Source: Schistosoma haematobium (lineage: Eukaryota > Platyhelminthes > Trematoda > Strigeidida > Schistosomatidae). Taken from it: 64,000 nucleotides of DNA. The stretch covers positions 34,802,616 through 34,866,615 of the forward strand of contig NC_067196.1 of the NCBI RefSeq assembly GCF_000699445.3, written 5' to 3'. The notes under the pieces were generated by a model. The model made no database searches, was not told the origin of the DNA, and saw only the letters and a list, made by a program, of their open reading frames with translations. Positions 54,185 through 64,000 of this stretch are shown piece after piece (position 1 is the stretch's first letter; every line of letters begins with the position of its first letter). The position numbers and the translations under genes were made by a program.

Positions 54185-55647
54185 AGTGTTTTATTTGCTG
54201 TTCAGCATAACACATAACTAAGTCTTCTCTACGGAATGTTCATTACCTCGATTCGGTGTCTAGAATAGGTTTCGAGAACAATGCCAAAGGTTGTCCGGTG
54301 TCTTTAGCCTATTGTTGTAGGTCTCCTCTGCGTAATCGGATGCGTTTACTGCGATACTCTGACGTGCCCAGGTGTCCTGGTTTACCAGCAACGTTGCCTT
54401 GGAGACAAGCAGTATTTCCTCAGCCGAAAATCATGCGCGAAACCACGTAGAGGCCGAAAAGACTGGTGATAGAGGTTTTGGGAATGTCGTCAGTAGCGAT
54501 GTTAATTTGGTTATATGTTTTAACCCGGTTTTAAAAAAAACAGTCGTACTTTTCAAGGTAACCGTCAAGTCATGAATGTGAGGTAACGTATAACAAACAG
54601 GAATGGTTTCACATTTATTCGCCAACACTCACCATTTGGATGCCAATCATTGCTTTCCTTTCTATGAAACATTTTCAAGGGAGGTGCCCGTGGACTACTT
54701 GATAGCCGAATGATCCATAAGTCCATTATGTGGTCAAATTCGTTTTTATCCAACCATAGCTTTCCGACAGCTATTCGGAGCGCTTTCGAGAATAGAGATG
54801 TCCCAGTAGTCATGATGTAAAGTGTAACATTGCAGGTTACATATGGCAATTTCGGTTGTATTTGGTATGCCTCGGGGTAATTCCCAAGTATGTGTTGGTA
54901 GCATGGATCGATGGTGTGTCTTACCGTGACTGGGGATAATCTTCAACCAAAAAAACCAGTTACGCAAACAGGTAAATTAGTATCTCCGTATACTAACCGT
55001 TTACACGTGTCGATGATTAAATTATGATGTCGTAGCAGGTCTATACCAATGATTGACATGAAAATATATACAGCAACGCACATTATGATAAACGAACCGC
55101 TAACTATATGTGGTGATCGGTTTTCCGTTTGCCGTCTGTAAGTTTAAAGCCGGTTCATGCAATCAGTCGTTAGAATTCACCGGAAGAACGTTAACTTCTG
55201 CAGTAACGTGAACAAGGTAGCGGACTTTTGTAACCACATCTGTGATGTGTAACAGACGGTAATGTTCGCCGGCTATTGTTGCCATTAATGCTTGACGCCT
55301 GGGGAGTTTCCAAAACAATGTTCGTGTCGATCGGTTTGGTTTTTGAAAAAATGCAGGATTTTCTGTAACCTAGAGAAGATTTTCCGCAATGATTATTATA
55401 GCAGCAGCAATCGGAGTTATCTGTCTTTTGTTATCTAGAGGCAGATCTTTTTCGTAAAGAACACCTTTGAGGGATTTGGGAACGTCTACGTTCATGTCGA
55501 ACGTGCCAGAGTATGACAGGTTTCTGTAACGTCATTTCATGTCGTTTGAGGTTTTTTCTTGACTGAATAGACAGCGGTGGGAGTTCTGAAGATCTCTGGA
55601 ATTCGGTCGGCAGATGCGGCCAGCTCATCTACAGAGTTGTTTTGAAA

Positions 55648-55968
55648 TCAGACAGGCACTGCAAGCACAGGTTGAGGAATCTTAGACAAGAAAAGTTGTT
55701 TAAACAGGACATCATCGAAGGCCCGTTGACTAATGACCTCTCCCATTCTTAACAATACGTCTGTTGCTGAGCCATGCTGTAGACCGATGTTATTGAGCAA
55801 TTGATCAAACCTTTGTCGATCGGTTAGATCTCCGTATTCCATAATAGACTGTTTTATAGTTTTTTGAGGTTCCGAAGCATCACTATTAAGCATGTAGTGG
55901 CACAGGGCCTTAACCACACAATCCTCAATGCTGAACACGAGACAACTGGGAAAATAGATATTCGACAT
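55648..55968 (-). pseudogene. Gypsy-like gag fragment
   Basis: 106 open codons: VKALCHYMLNSDASEPQKTI, EYGDLTDRQRFDQLLNNIGL, SATDVLLRMGEVISQRAFDD and LFKQLFLSKIPQPVLAVPV. The segment R-x-x-x-L-L followed by LLRMGE and QLFLSKIPQPV matches the C-terminal half of fluke gypsy capsid proteins. The frame continues after one stop (NNSVDELAASADRI). Confidence 0.75.
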
Positions 55969-56089
55969 TTAATGCGGAGAAGAACTCAGAGATAGAGAAG
56001 GCGGGAAGAATCAATTCGATTATTTCGAGTTGGTCGAATGGTGTGGCTCGGCTTTCAACGCGTGATCCCACTCATGTAACAATCTTTTG

Positions 56090-56830
56090 TCTATATGCAA
56101 TATATTGTTCTAACTCCAGCCCCAATGTGTTCTTCATAATATATTGGTGATTATTACAATACTAATGAGTCAGAGTAGATAATGATGTGACATCCACGTA
56201 AGAACCAGGCTTCAATGTTGTTGGGCCACAATGACCCTAGCTGAAATGAGGGTGGTGTAAGAGTTTTGAGCATAAAAAACTTAGGAATCTGTTCAGTCAT
56301 GACTAATACGAAGCACAGGAATGAACAAGGAGCAAAATATCCAAAAATCCGCAAAATATATCACAATGTATAAACAGTAAAGTGAAGAATTGATGTATGA
56401 AGCTCCAAAAAGGAACAGACTCACAGTTTACGAGCTGGTGCACCAGATCACGTTGGGCTCACCACTGAAGATGTCAAAATTATTTGGAGCTCGAAAACAC
56501 TTTAACCAGTAACAGCTCCTATAATTGAAACGTGTCAACCCAGTGAAATCAAAAGTCAAAAGCCATAAGATTCGAAGATATATTTGATAGGTGATCAATA
56601 TATAGAGAAGTGACTGATTTAAACTGGCCAGCGGTTGTAGATGTGTAGCACGGCATGACCACTCGTGACCTTGTGCGGACGCGTGATAGAGTGCCTTCAT
56701 CTAGATATATCCATTAAAATTAATGCGGTCTGCACCAATGTTGAACACTACAAAGCTTTTTATTATGGGGATTTATTCAACGCAACACTAGGCTCGAATA
56801 CAAAGAAATCGAAGTTTCATAAAATTATGC
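56090..56830 (-). repeat. LTR-like sequence next to the gypsy remnant
   Basis: The minus strand carries AATAAATCCCCATAATAAAA, AATTTTAATGGATATATCTA, a CTATATATTGAT promoter-like box and then a long run leading into gag. The same order recurs, diverged, at about 61985-62290 on the plus strand. Its position just upstream of gag on the same strand fits a 5' LTR and leader. The exact ends could not be set. Confidence 0.5.
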
Positions 56831-57175
56831 GACAAAATTGATCAGAAAGTTACAGACTTTATGGCTGAGCTACAAAAATAGCCCACGAAGTGCGATTTTG
56901 GAGATAAGTTGAAAACTCAATTTCATTGCTGCGTCAAAGATTTGGCATTTAGGAAGAGGATTGGTTCAGAAGCACAAAAACTTATTTTGAAGAAATTTGG
57001 GCAACGAGTAATAATTATGATGCAATGAATGAGCTTGGTTTTCAGTCAGTGGACATTTCTAATACTTTCTTTAGTCGACCTTATGACTTACACTCTCAGG
57101 GTCGGTCAAGCTCGCGTTTGTTTAATATTGGTTCCCGTTCTCGTAGGAATATGGAAATTGATCTAGCAAATAATT
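56820..57175 (+). mobile_element. Gag-like capsid fragment
   Basis: The plus-strand frame gives KIDQKVTDFMAELQK, a stop, PTKCDFGDKLKTQFHCCVKD and IGSEAQKLILKKFG. The F-x-x-E-L-x-x-x-x-x-x-C-D-F-G pattern followed by an L-R-D-R-x-V-like segment is typical of LTR-retrotransposon gag. It is on the opposite strand to the gypsy remnant at its left and overlaps the start of the LTR-like stretch. Confidence 0.5.
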
Positions 57176-57561
57176 GAAAAGCAGGTTACAGAGGTGAGCA
57201 CAGTCTGGCAAAGGTTTATCATGTGATCAATTTCACTTGCTTGAATAATGTGTACTTTGTTATGCCACCGCGCTATTTAAAAAAAACAGTGGTATTTTTC
57301 CTCGCTGAGTAAATTTCATTGTTTTGATCGTTTATTACGTATCAAGACTACTGTTTTTCACTTTAATTGAATTTATTTCAGTTAAAGTATTCGACTAAAG
57401 TATCGTTTTTACTGTTTTGTCGTTGGTACTCTTGAGTACCTCTTTCTCAACTGTATCTGTTAGTACTTTTGGTCCTAGCAATCTACAGCCCTTCACTTTT
57501 AGTCATTGATAATTTTTTTTGTTCTGAGTATCATCACAGTTTAAAAAAGAACCCCTCCTAA

Positions 57562-58684
57562 ATGACCGGACAGTGTAAAAAAGCAGTTGTCAACGTCCGG
57601 GTTGTCGTTATCCTGTTGAAAGCGGCATGCAGTGCGACGAGTGCAAAGGCTGGTACCACGAAGTTTGCACGAACTTAACGCCTGCTGCTTTCAAACGGTT
57701 CAGTAAGGAGGGTTGTGTGTGGCTTTGTCAACAGTGCTGCTCGGATTCAAACAGTTTGCTAACCGAGGCCATCTCACTGGTTGATGCTGCAAAGAAGTGT
57801 TTTAGCAAGCATAGTCGGAACGCGTCAAACAGCACTCGATCTGTCGACACGCAAATCAACGTGAAGGAAACTAAGGTTAGTCCGGTGATAGATGACTCAC
57901 GTCCGTCAAAGAAGGAAAAGCAGTCTCCAAAGAGGCCTGCCTTAAAAAAAGCTCAAGAAAAGTAGGGTCTTCTGTTCCCCGTCTCCCAGATGGGATCCAA
58001 CAGGAAACACTTAGGAGCCGCAATCGCAAGGCTCGATCGGTTTCAAATGGTAAACATAACACGACCCCTCAGGTCGTCGACAACCCCCCAAAACCCAACA
58101 CTAGGTTTGACGCAACTGTTATTGCTTCTACCAGCACCGTTGACGAATGGGTAAAGGTTGTAAGGAAGAAAAGTATTGATATAAAAGGGAAACCTGCCCC
58201 CGTAAAAGTGGTTGAAAAATCGAAAGCTGATCATAGCGACAGATCAGCTATTTTTCATAGAATTAAGGAGAGCGATAGCTCTGAACCTAAAGCTCGTTTT
58301 GAGCATGACATTGTACTGATTAGGCAGCTGCTTAATCAACTCATGCCTCAAAATATGACTGGGGTCACCTTGCTAAAGGTGTACAGAGTAGGGAGTCTAA
58401 CGGACTCGAAACCAAATCATTCCAGACTGCTTAAAGTAGTATTCGGCTCTTCGAACGAACGTGACCTAATTTTACAAAATGGACACAAATTAAAGGGTTC
58501 AGGAGTCTTTATCCGAAAGGACCTACCGTTGGCAGACCGTGTTAAAAGACGGGAAGCCGAGAAAGAACTACAACATAGGTTAGACGCTGGCGAAAACGAC
58601 CTAAAAATTGTAAATTTTCGGGTTGTAAGACTTCGACAGAGAATGATGCCGAAGCCACTCTGGGTGAAGCACGAAGACAGTTAA
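57562..58684 (+). pseudogene. CR1-like ORF1 with PHD finger
   Basis: ATG at 57562 gives MTGQCKK. After the A-run 57577-57582 the frame changes to SCQRPGCRYPV, QCDECKGWYHEVC, GCVWLCQQCC, a Cys4-His-Cys3 PHD-type finger. A second A-run (57944-57950) ends this frame at TAG 57963-57965. The coding sense continues one frame over (SSRKVGSSVPRLPDGIQQET) through a basic linker to VEKSKADHSDRSAIFHRIKE, LLNQLMPQNMTGVTLLKVYR, LLKVVFGSSNERDLILQ and FIRKDLPLADRVKRREAEKE, stopping at 58682-58684. PHD-bearing ORF1 proteins are known in CR1-clade LINEs. The C-terminal half may be an RNA-binding domain. Confidence 0.85.
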
Positions 58685-61482
58685 ACAGGCTTCGGATCTG
58701 TTACACCAATGCACGAAGCTTACTTAATAAGCGATCGGAACTAGGTGTACAGATTGACTCTACAAAGCCAGATATAATCGCAGTAACAGAAACCTGGCTG
58801 GCACAGGCTATAGATAGTATAGAACTTGATTTCGAGGGCTTTACGTTAGTAAGGGCCGACAGAACACAAAAGCGCAAAGGAGGGGGAGTAGCTCTATTCA
58901 TTAGGAATGCTATCCCATTTACCATTATCGATAGTGTATCCCATGAGAGTGGGACGTGTGAATTAGTTAGTCTTCGCTTAAAATGCAAGGGACAAGAGCT
59001 GCTGATTGGTTTGGTCTATCGCAGTCCAAGCTGTGAGGCAAATGAGATCCTGTTAAGCAGTCTCAATACTTGGTCCCAAAGTGGTCGATGTCTAATCCTA
59101 GGGGACTTTAATGCACCTATGGTAGACTGGGAAAATCTGCGAACTAAATCGTCGGAGAATTCTTTCGAGCAGGAACTAGTTGATGGGGTTATCACATGTG
59201 CTCTAGTGCAACATGTGAAAGAAGCGACAAGGTACGATCCGGACACTGAATCATCCTTATTAGATCTTATACTGACTCACTATGAGGATGATGTTGCGAA
59301 CCTCCATCATATGCCACCCTTAGGTAAAAGTGACCACGCAGTTTTAACTTTCGACTTCCATATAACTGCCAGTCATGAGGACGCGTCAGTCCAGTCCAGA
59401 CCCAACGTCTGGAAAGCAAACATACCAGACATCATGCACTCAGCATCGTTAATAGATTGGACAATAGACCCAGAGTCCTCCATTGAAACGGCCTGGGACG
59501 CATTTCGAAATTCATACTTAAAAGTTACCACACCTCACATCCCTTGGACTATACCAAAGGGGCCGAAGAACTCACCACCATGGTTCAGTAGGGAGGTCCG
59601 TGTCCTTCTCCGTAAGAAAAGGAAAACGTGGGATATATTTAGGTTACTGGGGACTAATGAGTCAAAATCTCAGTATCGAAAGGCTCGGAACACTTGTGCC
59701 TCGACCCTCCGTAAGTCTAGAAAATTGTACGAAGAAAAACTTGTTAAGGAATCCATAGAATGTCCTAAACGCTTGTATTCTTATATAAACCAAAGGACAA
59801 GGAGAAAAGGAAATATTCCTGCTCTATGGGGAGACAGTACTGCTTCATCATTAGTGGAGGACGACTTTGGTAAGGCTCAAGTGTTCTCAAACTACTTTAG
59901 CAACGTATATACCATAGGAGCGCCCTTTCCGTCAGCGTATACAGATCCCCCCATACATACACTGGATAGCGTGACCATTAAAGAACTCGATGTCTTTGGT
60001 CTACTAAATAAGCTTGACGTAGGTAAATCCACGGGGCCCGATGAATTACATCCTAGGCTACTGAAGGAATTATCTAACTTCGTTGCAAGCCCTTTAAGTA
60101 CATGCTTTAACCTATCCGTTACGCAGGGTCGTTTACCGAAAGACTGGAAAAACGCCATAGTAAGTCCTGTCTTCAAAACAGGTATGAAACACAAACCTGA
60201 GAACTACCGCCCCGTTAGCCTAACTAGTGTGGTTGTTAAAATCTTAGAAAAGATTATTCGGAAGGAGCTGTTTAAGTATCTCGATAAAAACCGGATCCTC
60301 TCGGAGAAGCAGCACGGCTTCATAATAGGTTATTCTTGTCTCACTAATTTATTAGTGGCTCGTGAAAGCTGGTGCGCTCTTAAGGACCAAAAGCTACCTG
60401 TAGACGTCGCCTTCATTGATTTCAGTAAAGCTTTTGACAAAGTTTAGCACAACCGGCTGTTATATAAGTTAAGAGAAGTCGGGATTGGAGGCAATTTATT
60501 GATGCGGATAAAAGACTTCTTAGTTGGGAGTCAACAAAGAGTAAGGGTGAACTCAAAGTTATCTAGCTGGGAAACTGTACTTAGTGGAGTGCCCCAGGGT
60601 ACAGTTTTGGGGCCAGTGCTATTCCTCTTGTATGTAAATGACCTTCCTTGTCTCCTATCATCATCGGTCTTGCTATATGCTGACGATGTCAAGATATGGA
60701 GAACGATACGATGTAAGAGTGATAGCTTAGAACTTCAAAACGACCTGAAGAAGTTATCTGAATGGTCTCAAACATGGCAGTTGCCGATAAATACTTCCAA
60801 GTGTGTTGTGATGCATATCGGTCATCAAGGCACAGATACATACACGATGAATAACACTGAGCTACCTGTCGTCCAGACATATAATGACTTAGGAGTTATC
60901 GTTAGTCAAGACTTAAAGACTACTGCACACTGCCGTGCAATAGCCCCCAAAGGTTTTAGAACCTTATGGTCAATACGTAGAGCTTTTAGTCATGTCGACG
61001 CCAAAACGTTTTTGACTTTGTATACAGTGTTCGTTCGTCCTACACTTGAGTACTGCATACAAGCGGCTAGCCCTTGCTTAGAAAAAGACAGTGAGCTTCT
61101 GGGATAGGTTCAGAGAACGGCGACTAAGCTGATTCCCGGTATAGCAAAGCTTCCGTATGAATCTCGACTGGCCAAGCTGAAGCTTTTCCCGTTGTCATAT
61201 CGCAGAACTAGAGGCGACTTGATTACAGTTTTCAAATTGCTTAGTGCCAAATTTGCACCTGATATGCCCTCATTTTTCTTGTCTTCCAAAACAGAGAATT
61301 TATGAGGACACTCCAAAAAAGTTCATAAGCCGAGAACAAATTACTTGTCAGCTGACCATCGACTTTCCCATCGAATCATCAACGAGTGGAATTCACTACC
61401 TCAGCACGTGGTTGAGGCTCTATCCGTCGATTCTTTCAAAAGAAAGTTGGATCAACTGAGAGACCACCATTGCCAGGACTAA
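58672..61482 (+). pseudogene. CR1-like ORF2: APE endonuclease and reverse transcriptase
   Basis: The frame overlaps the ORF1 end by a few bases. Endonuclease: RICYTNARSLLNK, IIAVTETWL (Glu), KGGGVALFIRNA, GLVYRSPSC, LILGDFNAPMVDW, GKSDHAVLTF (Asp-His). Linker: KRLYSYINQRTRRKGNIP. RT: KSTGPDELHPRLL, NYRPVSLTSVVVKILEKII, KQHGFIIGYSCLTNLLVARE, VAFIDFSKAFDKV (catalytic Asp), SGVPQGTVLGPVLFLLYVND, LLYADDVKIW (YADD), YNDLGVIVSQDLK. C-terminus: FVRPTLEYCIQA, RRTRGDLITVFKLL, RIINEWNSLPQHVV. Three in-frame stops interrupt an otherwise intact frame of about 930 codons; ORF2 translation is therefore not expected from this copy. Confidence 0.92.
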
Positions 61483-61543
61483 CACAGGCAACCAAGTCTC
61501 CTGTCCTTTCCAAACTGAAACTGAAACAAATACTTTGTGATAA

Positions 61544-61735
61544 ATGGGATACAACAAGTCGGCCTGTAGAACTAATATTCACTTTGCCTTGAACACTCTA
61601 GTTGGCATCTTATTACTTGGGGTGTTTCTAATAATCAACCATTTTTATCGACGACTTCGAAAAGTATTCTTCAAATTCAGAAGCGATTATATACTCCCCG
61701 GGGAGTATGAACCACGGCCGTGGTTCATTATATGA
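61544..61735 (+). CDS. Small open frame with one possible membrane segment (doubtful)
   Basis: 63 codons from ATG to TGA, starting 20 bp after the LINE 3' end. The middle, TLVGILLLGVFLIINHFYRR, looks like a membrane helix with a basic cytoplasmic stop, and the end is EYEPRPWFII. No family is recognised and AT-rich DNA gives such frames by chance, so the call is weak. It may also be leader sequence of a neighbouring LTR element. Confidence 0.12.
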   Translation: MGYNKSACRTNIHFALNTLVGILLLGVFLIINHFYRRLRKVFFKFRSDYILPGEYEPRPWFII

Positions 61736-61939
61736 CTATATTGTTGACACAGGCAGTATAGGGTTCATTATCTCATTCAAAAACCAAAAGTCTTTATATT
61801 ATGCTGTAATATGACTTAGTGAAGTTTTGGCATTATGTATTACTGTACTATACGGGTATGTTGTGGATTATTTATAAAAGATGATAGTTCTTCATACCTG
61901 CCCTGTTTTTAGTAGGTGAGTCAAGACCTGACTTTATTA

Positions 61940-62365
61940 GTCCCCAAAGAAAACTCTGACGCTTTACTTAAATGTTTGGTAGTGTAGCGGTAAATAAATC
62001 CCTAAAATAAATAGCTCTGCAAGTTTTCGACATTGTATGCTGACAACATTAACTTTAATGGACTCACCTAGTTGAAGGCGCTCGGTGATGCATCCGCACC
62101 AGATCACAAGTGGGAACGCCGTGCTCAACAATCCCTGCAATCGCTAGCCAGATTAGATCAGACGCTCCTCTATATATTGATAGCCTATCAAATATATATT
62201 CGAACCTCCTCGCTTCTGTCTTTTGATTTCAATTGGTGGGTACGATTCATGTTGGAAGGTGTTACTGATTAAGGCGTTGTCAAATTCCGAAAATCTGTGG
62301 CATCTTCAGTAGCTACGTGTACTAACTGCAGTGGGTGGATAAGGATTCAGCCAATAAAACAATAA
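61940..62365 (+). repeat. Solo-LTR-like sequence (inverted relative to 56090-56830)
   Basis: AATAAATCCCTAAAATAAAT, ACTTTAATGGACTCACCTAG, CTCCTCTATATATTGATAGC and TATCAAATATATATTCGAAC match the LTR-like stretch at 56.4-56.8 kb (minus strand) in order, at roughly 70-80 percent. The open frame within it (62072-62272) mirrors one in the other copy and is a by-product of that similarity. No gypsy coding sequence follows. Confidence 0.55.
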
Positions 62366-62469
62366 ATACTAGATAATTCAGTTTTTCTGTAAAGGTAAGT
62401 ACTTCCTTTTGGTCTTTGAGAAGCAGCGCTTAAGGCTCTGAATGATTTGTTTGCGAGAAGTATGGTTGA

Positions 62470-64000
62470 ACGTATTATTTATTTATTTACTTGAACACAT
62501 GAATATTGGTACAAGAGAGCGCCAATATATATGCGCCACACAAAGCAATGAGAATTCGAAGAGAAATAGAAAAAAAAGCTAAGGAGTGCAAAAAAAACAA
62601 TAACGAAGAGATTGGTGTAAGGTAGTGTGGTAGTAATGAGGGAACGGAAAGGTACAATCAGAAGAAATCTTTCAGGTAAGGGAGACACAACCACTTTTTA
62701 TGAAGAAAGTAAAAGAAGGTTACAACAGGATCGCCATTGACTTCTATTCTGAGTCATATCTGATAACGTCTCTAGCCACTGTGTAGCACCATCTCTCAGA
62801 CCCCAACCAGGAAGTTGTGAAGGACCGACAGAAGCCAGTCCTTTGCAGCTTTCTTTCATACCACGACACCATGTCATGCACTGACCACCTCTCCGCTTCT
62901 TCCAACCAGTCCCAGAGTCGGCAAATAATGCACGACGTGGAATTCTCGGGGACGACATTCGGAGAACATGTCCAAGCCACCGAAGTCGGTGTTTCAAGAT
63001 GGTGACACCAATTGAATTATCATCTCTGTGCCCGAACACACGATGCCGAACCTCTGCATTACTGACATGGTGTTGCCACTGGATGTCAGCAATCCTTCGG
63101 AGACAGCGATGATCGAACACAGAGAGTCGTCTAACGTCCTCAACTCGGAGAGGCCAGGTTTCACAAGCATAGAGCAAAACTGCTCTCACCGACGCGTTGT
63201 AGATCCGACCTTTTACAGCCAGACTAACATCACGAAGGTGCCAAAGGTGGCCCAGATTGACATAAGCCGCTCTGGATTTCACTATACGTGCATTGATCTC
63301 ATCACTCACGCGACCACCAGCACTTATGCAGCTACCCAGATACACGAACTTCTCAACTACGTCTATCTGCTCACCATCCAGGGTGAGTACAGGATTGGAA
63401 TCCTGCCAGTCTTGTAGAAGTACTTTGCACTTCGAAGGTGCAAAGCACATACCATACCTACGGACACTGATTGCCAACTGATTACGTGCGGATTGCATGC
63501 CTTGGGCATTATCACACAGTAAGACAATATCGTCCGCATACTCAAGGTCGAGAAGTCTTTCTCCAGGCAACAGATCCACACCACCATTACTTACATTCAT
63601 CAGAGCTGTTTCCAGAATGTCATCGATGGCAAAGTTGAAGAGGAATGGTGAGATTGGGCAACCCTGCCTAACCCCACTGCTCGAATGGAACAATGGAGAG
63701 AGATGGTTGTATGCCCTCACTCTGCCTGAGGTGTTTTTATATAGGGCTTTTAGGATGTTAAGAAACTTCTCAGGCACACCCTTCTTCAATAGACAATCCC
63801 AGAGAACAGTCCTGTCCAACGAATCGAAGGCAGCCCTGATATCAAGCAACACTACGAGTGTTGGCCTTTGATAAGTATGGCGGTGTTCTAACATTTGGCG
63901 GAGGGTGAAGATATGATCAATACATCCTCGACCAGAACGAAACCCAGCCTGCTCCTCGCGAGTCAATCTTTCTCGGGTTTTGAACAACCTACGAAGTATG
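62470..64000 (-). mobile_element. RTE-like LINE, 3' part, running off the right edge
   Basis: The minus strand holds an RT ORF open from the window edge to about 62698 and a 3' UTR that includes GTGTGGCGCATATATATTGG and a TAAATAAATAAATAAT tail (62480-62545). The same tail type ends the repeat at 3015-3541, and the same ORF type is present as a decayed fragment at 32098-32872. The 5' end (endonuclease) lies outside the window. Confidence 0.88.
62698..63999 (-). CDS. RTE-like reverse transcriptase ORF, partial (5' end outside window)
   Basis: At least 433 codons open without a stop, unlike every other retroelement here. Visible motifs are [40 protein letters not shown] (catalytic Asp), [32 protein letters not shown] (YADD), CKVLLQDWQDSNPVLTLDGE, FVYLGSCISAGGRVSDEI, VRAVLLYACETWPLR, and a C-terminal RLRWLGHVLRMSSPRIPRRA with GQCMTWCRGM. 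The protein would reverse-transcribe element RNA at a nicked target. The visible part seems intact, so the copy may be young. Whether it is active depends on the missing endonuclease half. Confidence 0.92.
   Translation of the reverse strand: MLRRLFKTRERLTREEQAGFRSGRGCIDHIFTLRQMLEHRHTYQRPTLVVLLDIRAAFDSLDRTVLWDCLLKKGVPEKFLNILKALYKNTSGRVRAYNHLSPLFHSSSGVRQGCPISPFLFNFAIDDILETALMNVSNGGVDLLPGERLLDLEYADDIVLLCDNAQGMQSARNQLAISVRRYGMCFAPSKCKVLLQDWQDSNPVLTLDGEQIDVVEKFVYLGSCISAGGRVSDEINARIVKSRAAYVNLGHLWHLRDVSLAVKGRIYNASVRAVLLYACETWPLRVEDVRRLSVFDHRCLRRIADIQWQHHVSNAEVRHRVFGHRDDNSIGVTILKHRLRWLGHVLRMSSPRIPRRALFADSGTGWKKRRGGQCMTWCRGMKESCKGLASVGPSQLPGWGLRDGATQWLETLSDMTQNRSQWRSCCNLLLLSS

Larger units (their letters stand above)
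53991..56000 (-). mobile_element. Degenerate gypsy-like gag-pol
   Basis: Minus strand from right to left: gag (55968-55648), a protease-like region with LLRHHNLIIDTC-type sequence (about 55060-54970), the start of RT (LFSKALRIAVGKLWLDKNEF, DHIMDLWIIRLSSSP, then HDLTVTLKSTTVFFKT; about 54800-54510) and an RNase H/tether region (GRDFTVYTNYKPPNYSLTSP, LTSDIQHIPGANNVVADASS; 54184-53996). Most of the RT palm and the integrase are missing. Stops and shifts are frequent. Motif style fits CsRn1/Boudicca-type gypsy elements of flukes, but this is not verified. Confidence 0.82.
57200..61524 (+). mobile_element. Nearly complete CR1-like LINE, copy 3
   Basis: 5' leader of uncertain start (57200-57560), ORF1 with a PHD-type zinc finger (57562-58684), and ORF2 with APE endonuclease and RT (about 58672-61482), ending in CTGAAACTGA at about 61524. 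ORF2 stays in one frame for 2.8 kb with only three stops (TAG 60445-60447, TAG 61105-61107, TGA 61303-61305). ORF1 has two frame changes, both in A-runs. It is the best-preserved LINE of the window. Confidence 0.9.

Noticed and set aside
62072..62272. Small protein resembling one at 56428-56700
   Set aside because: The resemblance is real but is explained by homologous LTR-like DNA, with opposite orientation and no conserved codon pattern.
1..64000. Schistosome satellite-type hammerhead ribozyme
   Set aside because: The CTGATGAG core with a matching GAAAC segment was looked for by eye and not found. A covariance-model scan would be decisive.

Overview
The window is AT-rich eukaryotic DNA and looks like a blood-fluke (Schistosomatidae, probably Schistosoma) genome. 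The reasons are a very large intron-rich gene whose first three introns are only 30-44 bp, and a repeat load of RTE-like and CR1-like LINEs, a Penelope-like element and gypsy-like remnants. The species assignment is an inference from these features; no marker fixes it.

Left part (about 1.1-37.7 kb, minus strand): one gene, a WNK ('with no lysine') serine/threonine kinase. Seventeen coding exons could be placed by hand with GT-AG boundaries and fully consistent phases, giving a 2685-residue model. Exons 1-5 carry the N-terminus and kinase domain, with the WNK-type lysine in strand beta-2, cysteine at the usual lysine site, an HRDLK loop and a DFG motif. Exons 6-7 carry an OSR1_C/PF2-like autoinhibitory domain. 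Exons 8-17 encode a very long Q/S/N-rich tail with two candidate SPAK/OSR1-docking [RK]FxV motifs and a possible second PF2-like region. The most interesting protein feature is DFG where animal WNKs have DLG: the leucine that helps form the chloride-sensing pocket is naturally phenylalanine here.

The introns hold mobile DNA: a full-length RTE-like LINE with a 9-bp target-site duplication (intron 7), an older RTE-like copy and a 5'-truncated second RTE type nested in a short repeat (intron 4), a Penelope 3' fragment (intron 5), an unidentified coding-like antisense stretch (intron 6), tRNA-derived SINE-like pieces (introns 11 and 14) and an inverted repeat pair in introns 14 and 15.

Right part (about 38-64 kb): no recognisable host gene, only a mosaic of retroelements. 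From left to right these are two degenerate CR1-like LINEs in tandem, a 5'-truncated CR1-like 3' end identical to one 15.4 kb away, a LINE derivative that keeps ORF1 but has lost endonuclease and RT, a Penelope-like element with RT and a GIY-YIG-like domain, a flipped gypsy integrase fragment, a decayed gypsy-like gag-pol, a nearly complete CR1-like LINE with a PHD-finger ORF1, a solo-LTR-like sequence, and the 3' two-thirds of another RTE-like LINE running off the right edge.

No tRNA or rRNA gene, CRISPR array or hammerhead ribozyme was recognised by eye. All family names rest on motif recognition without database searches.
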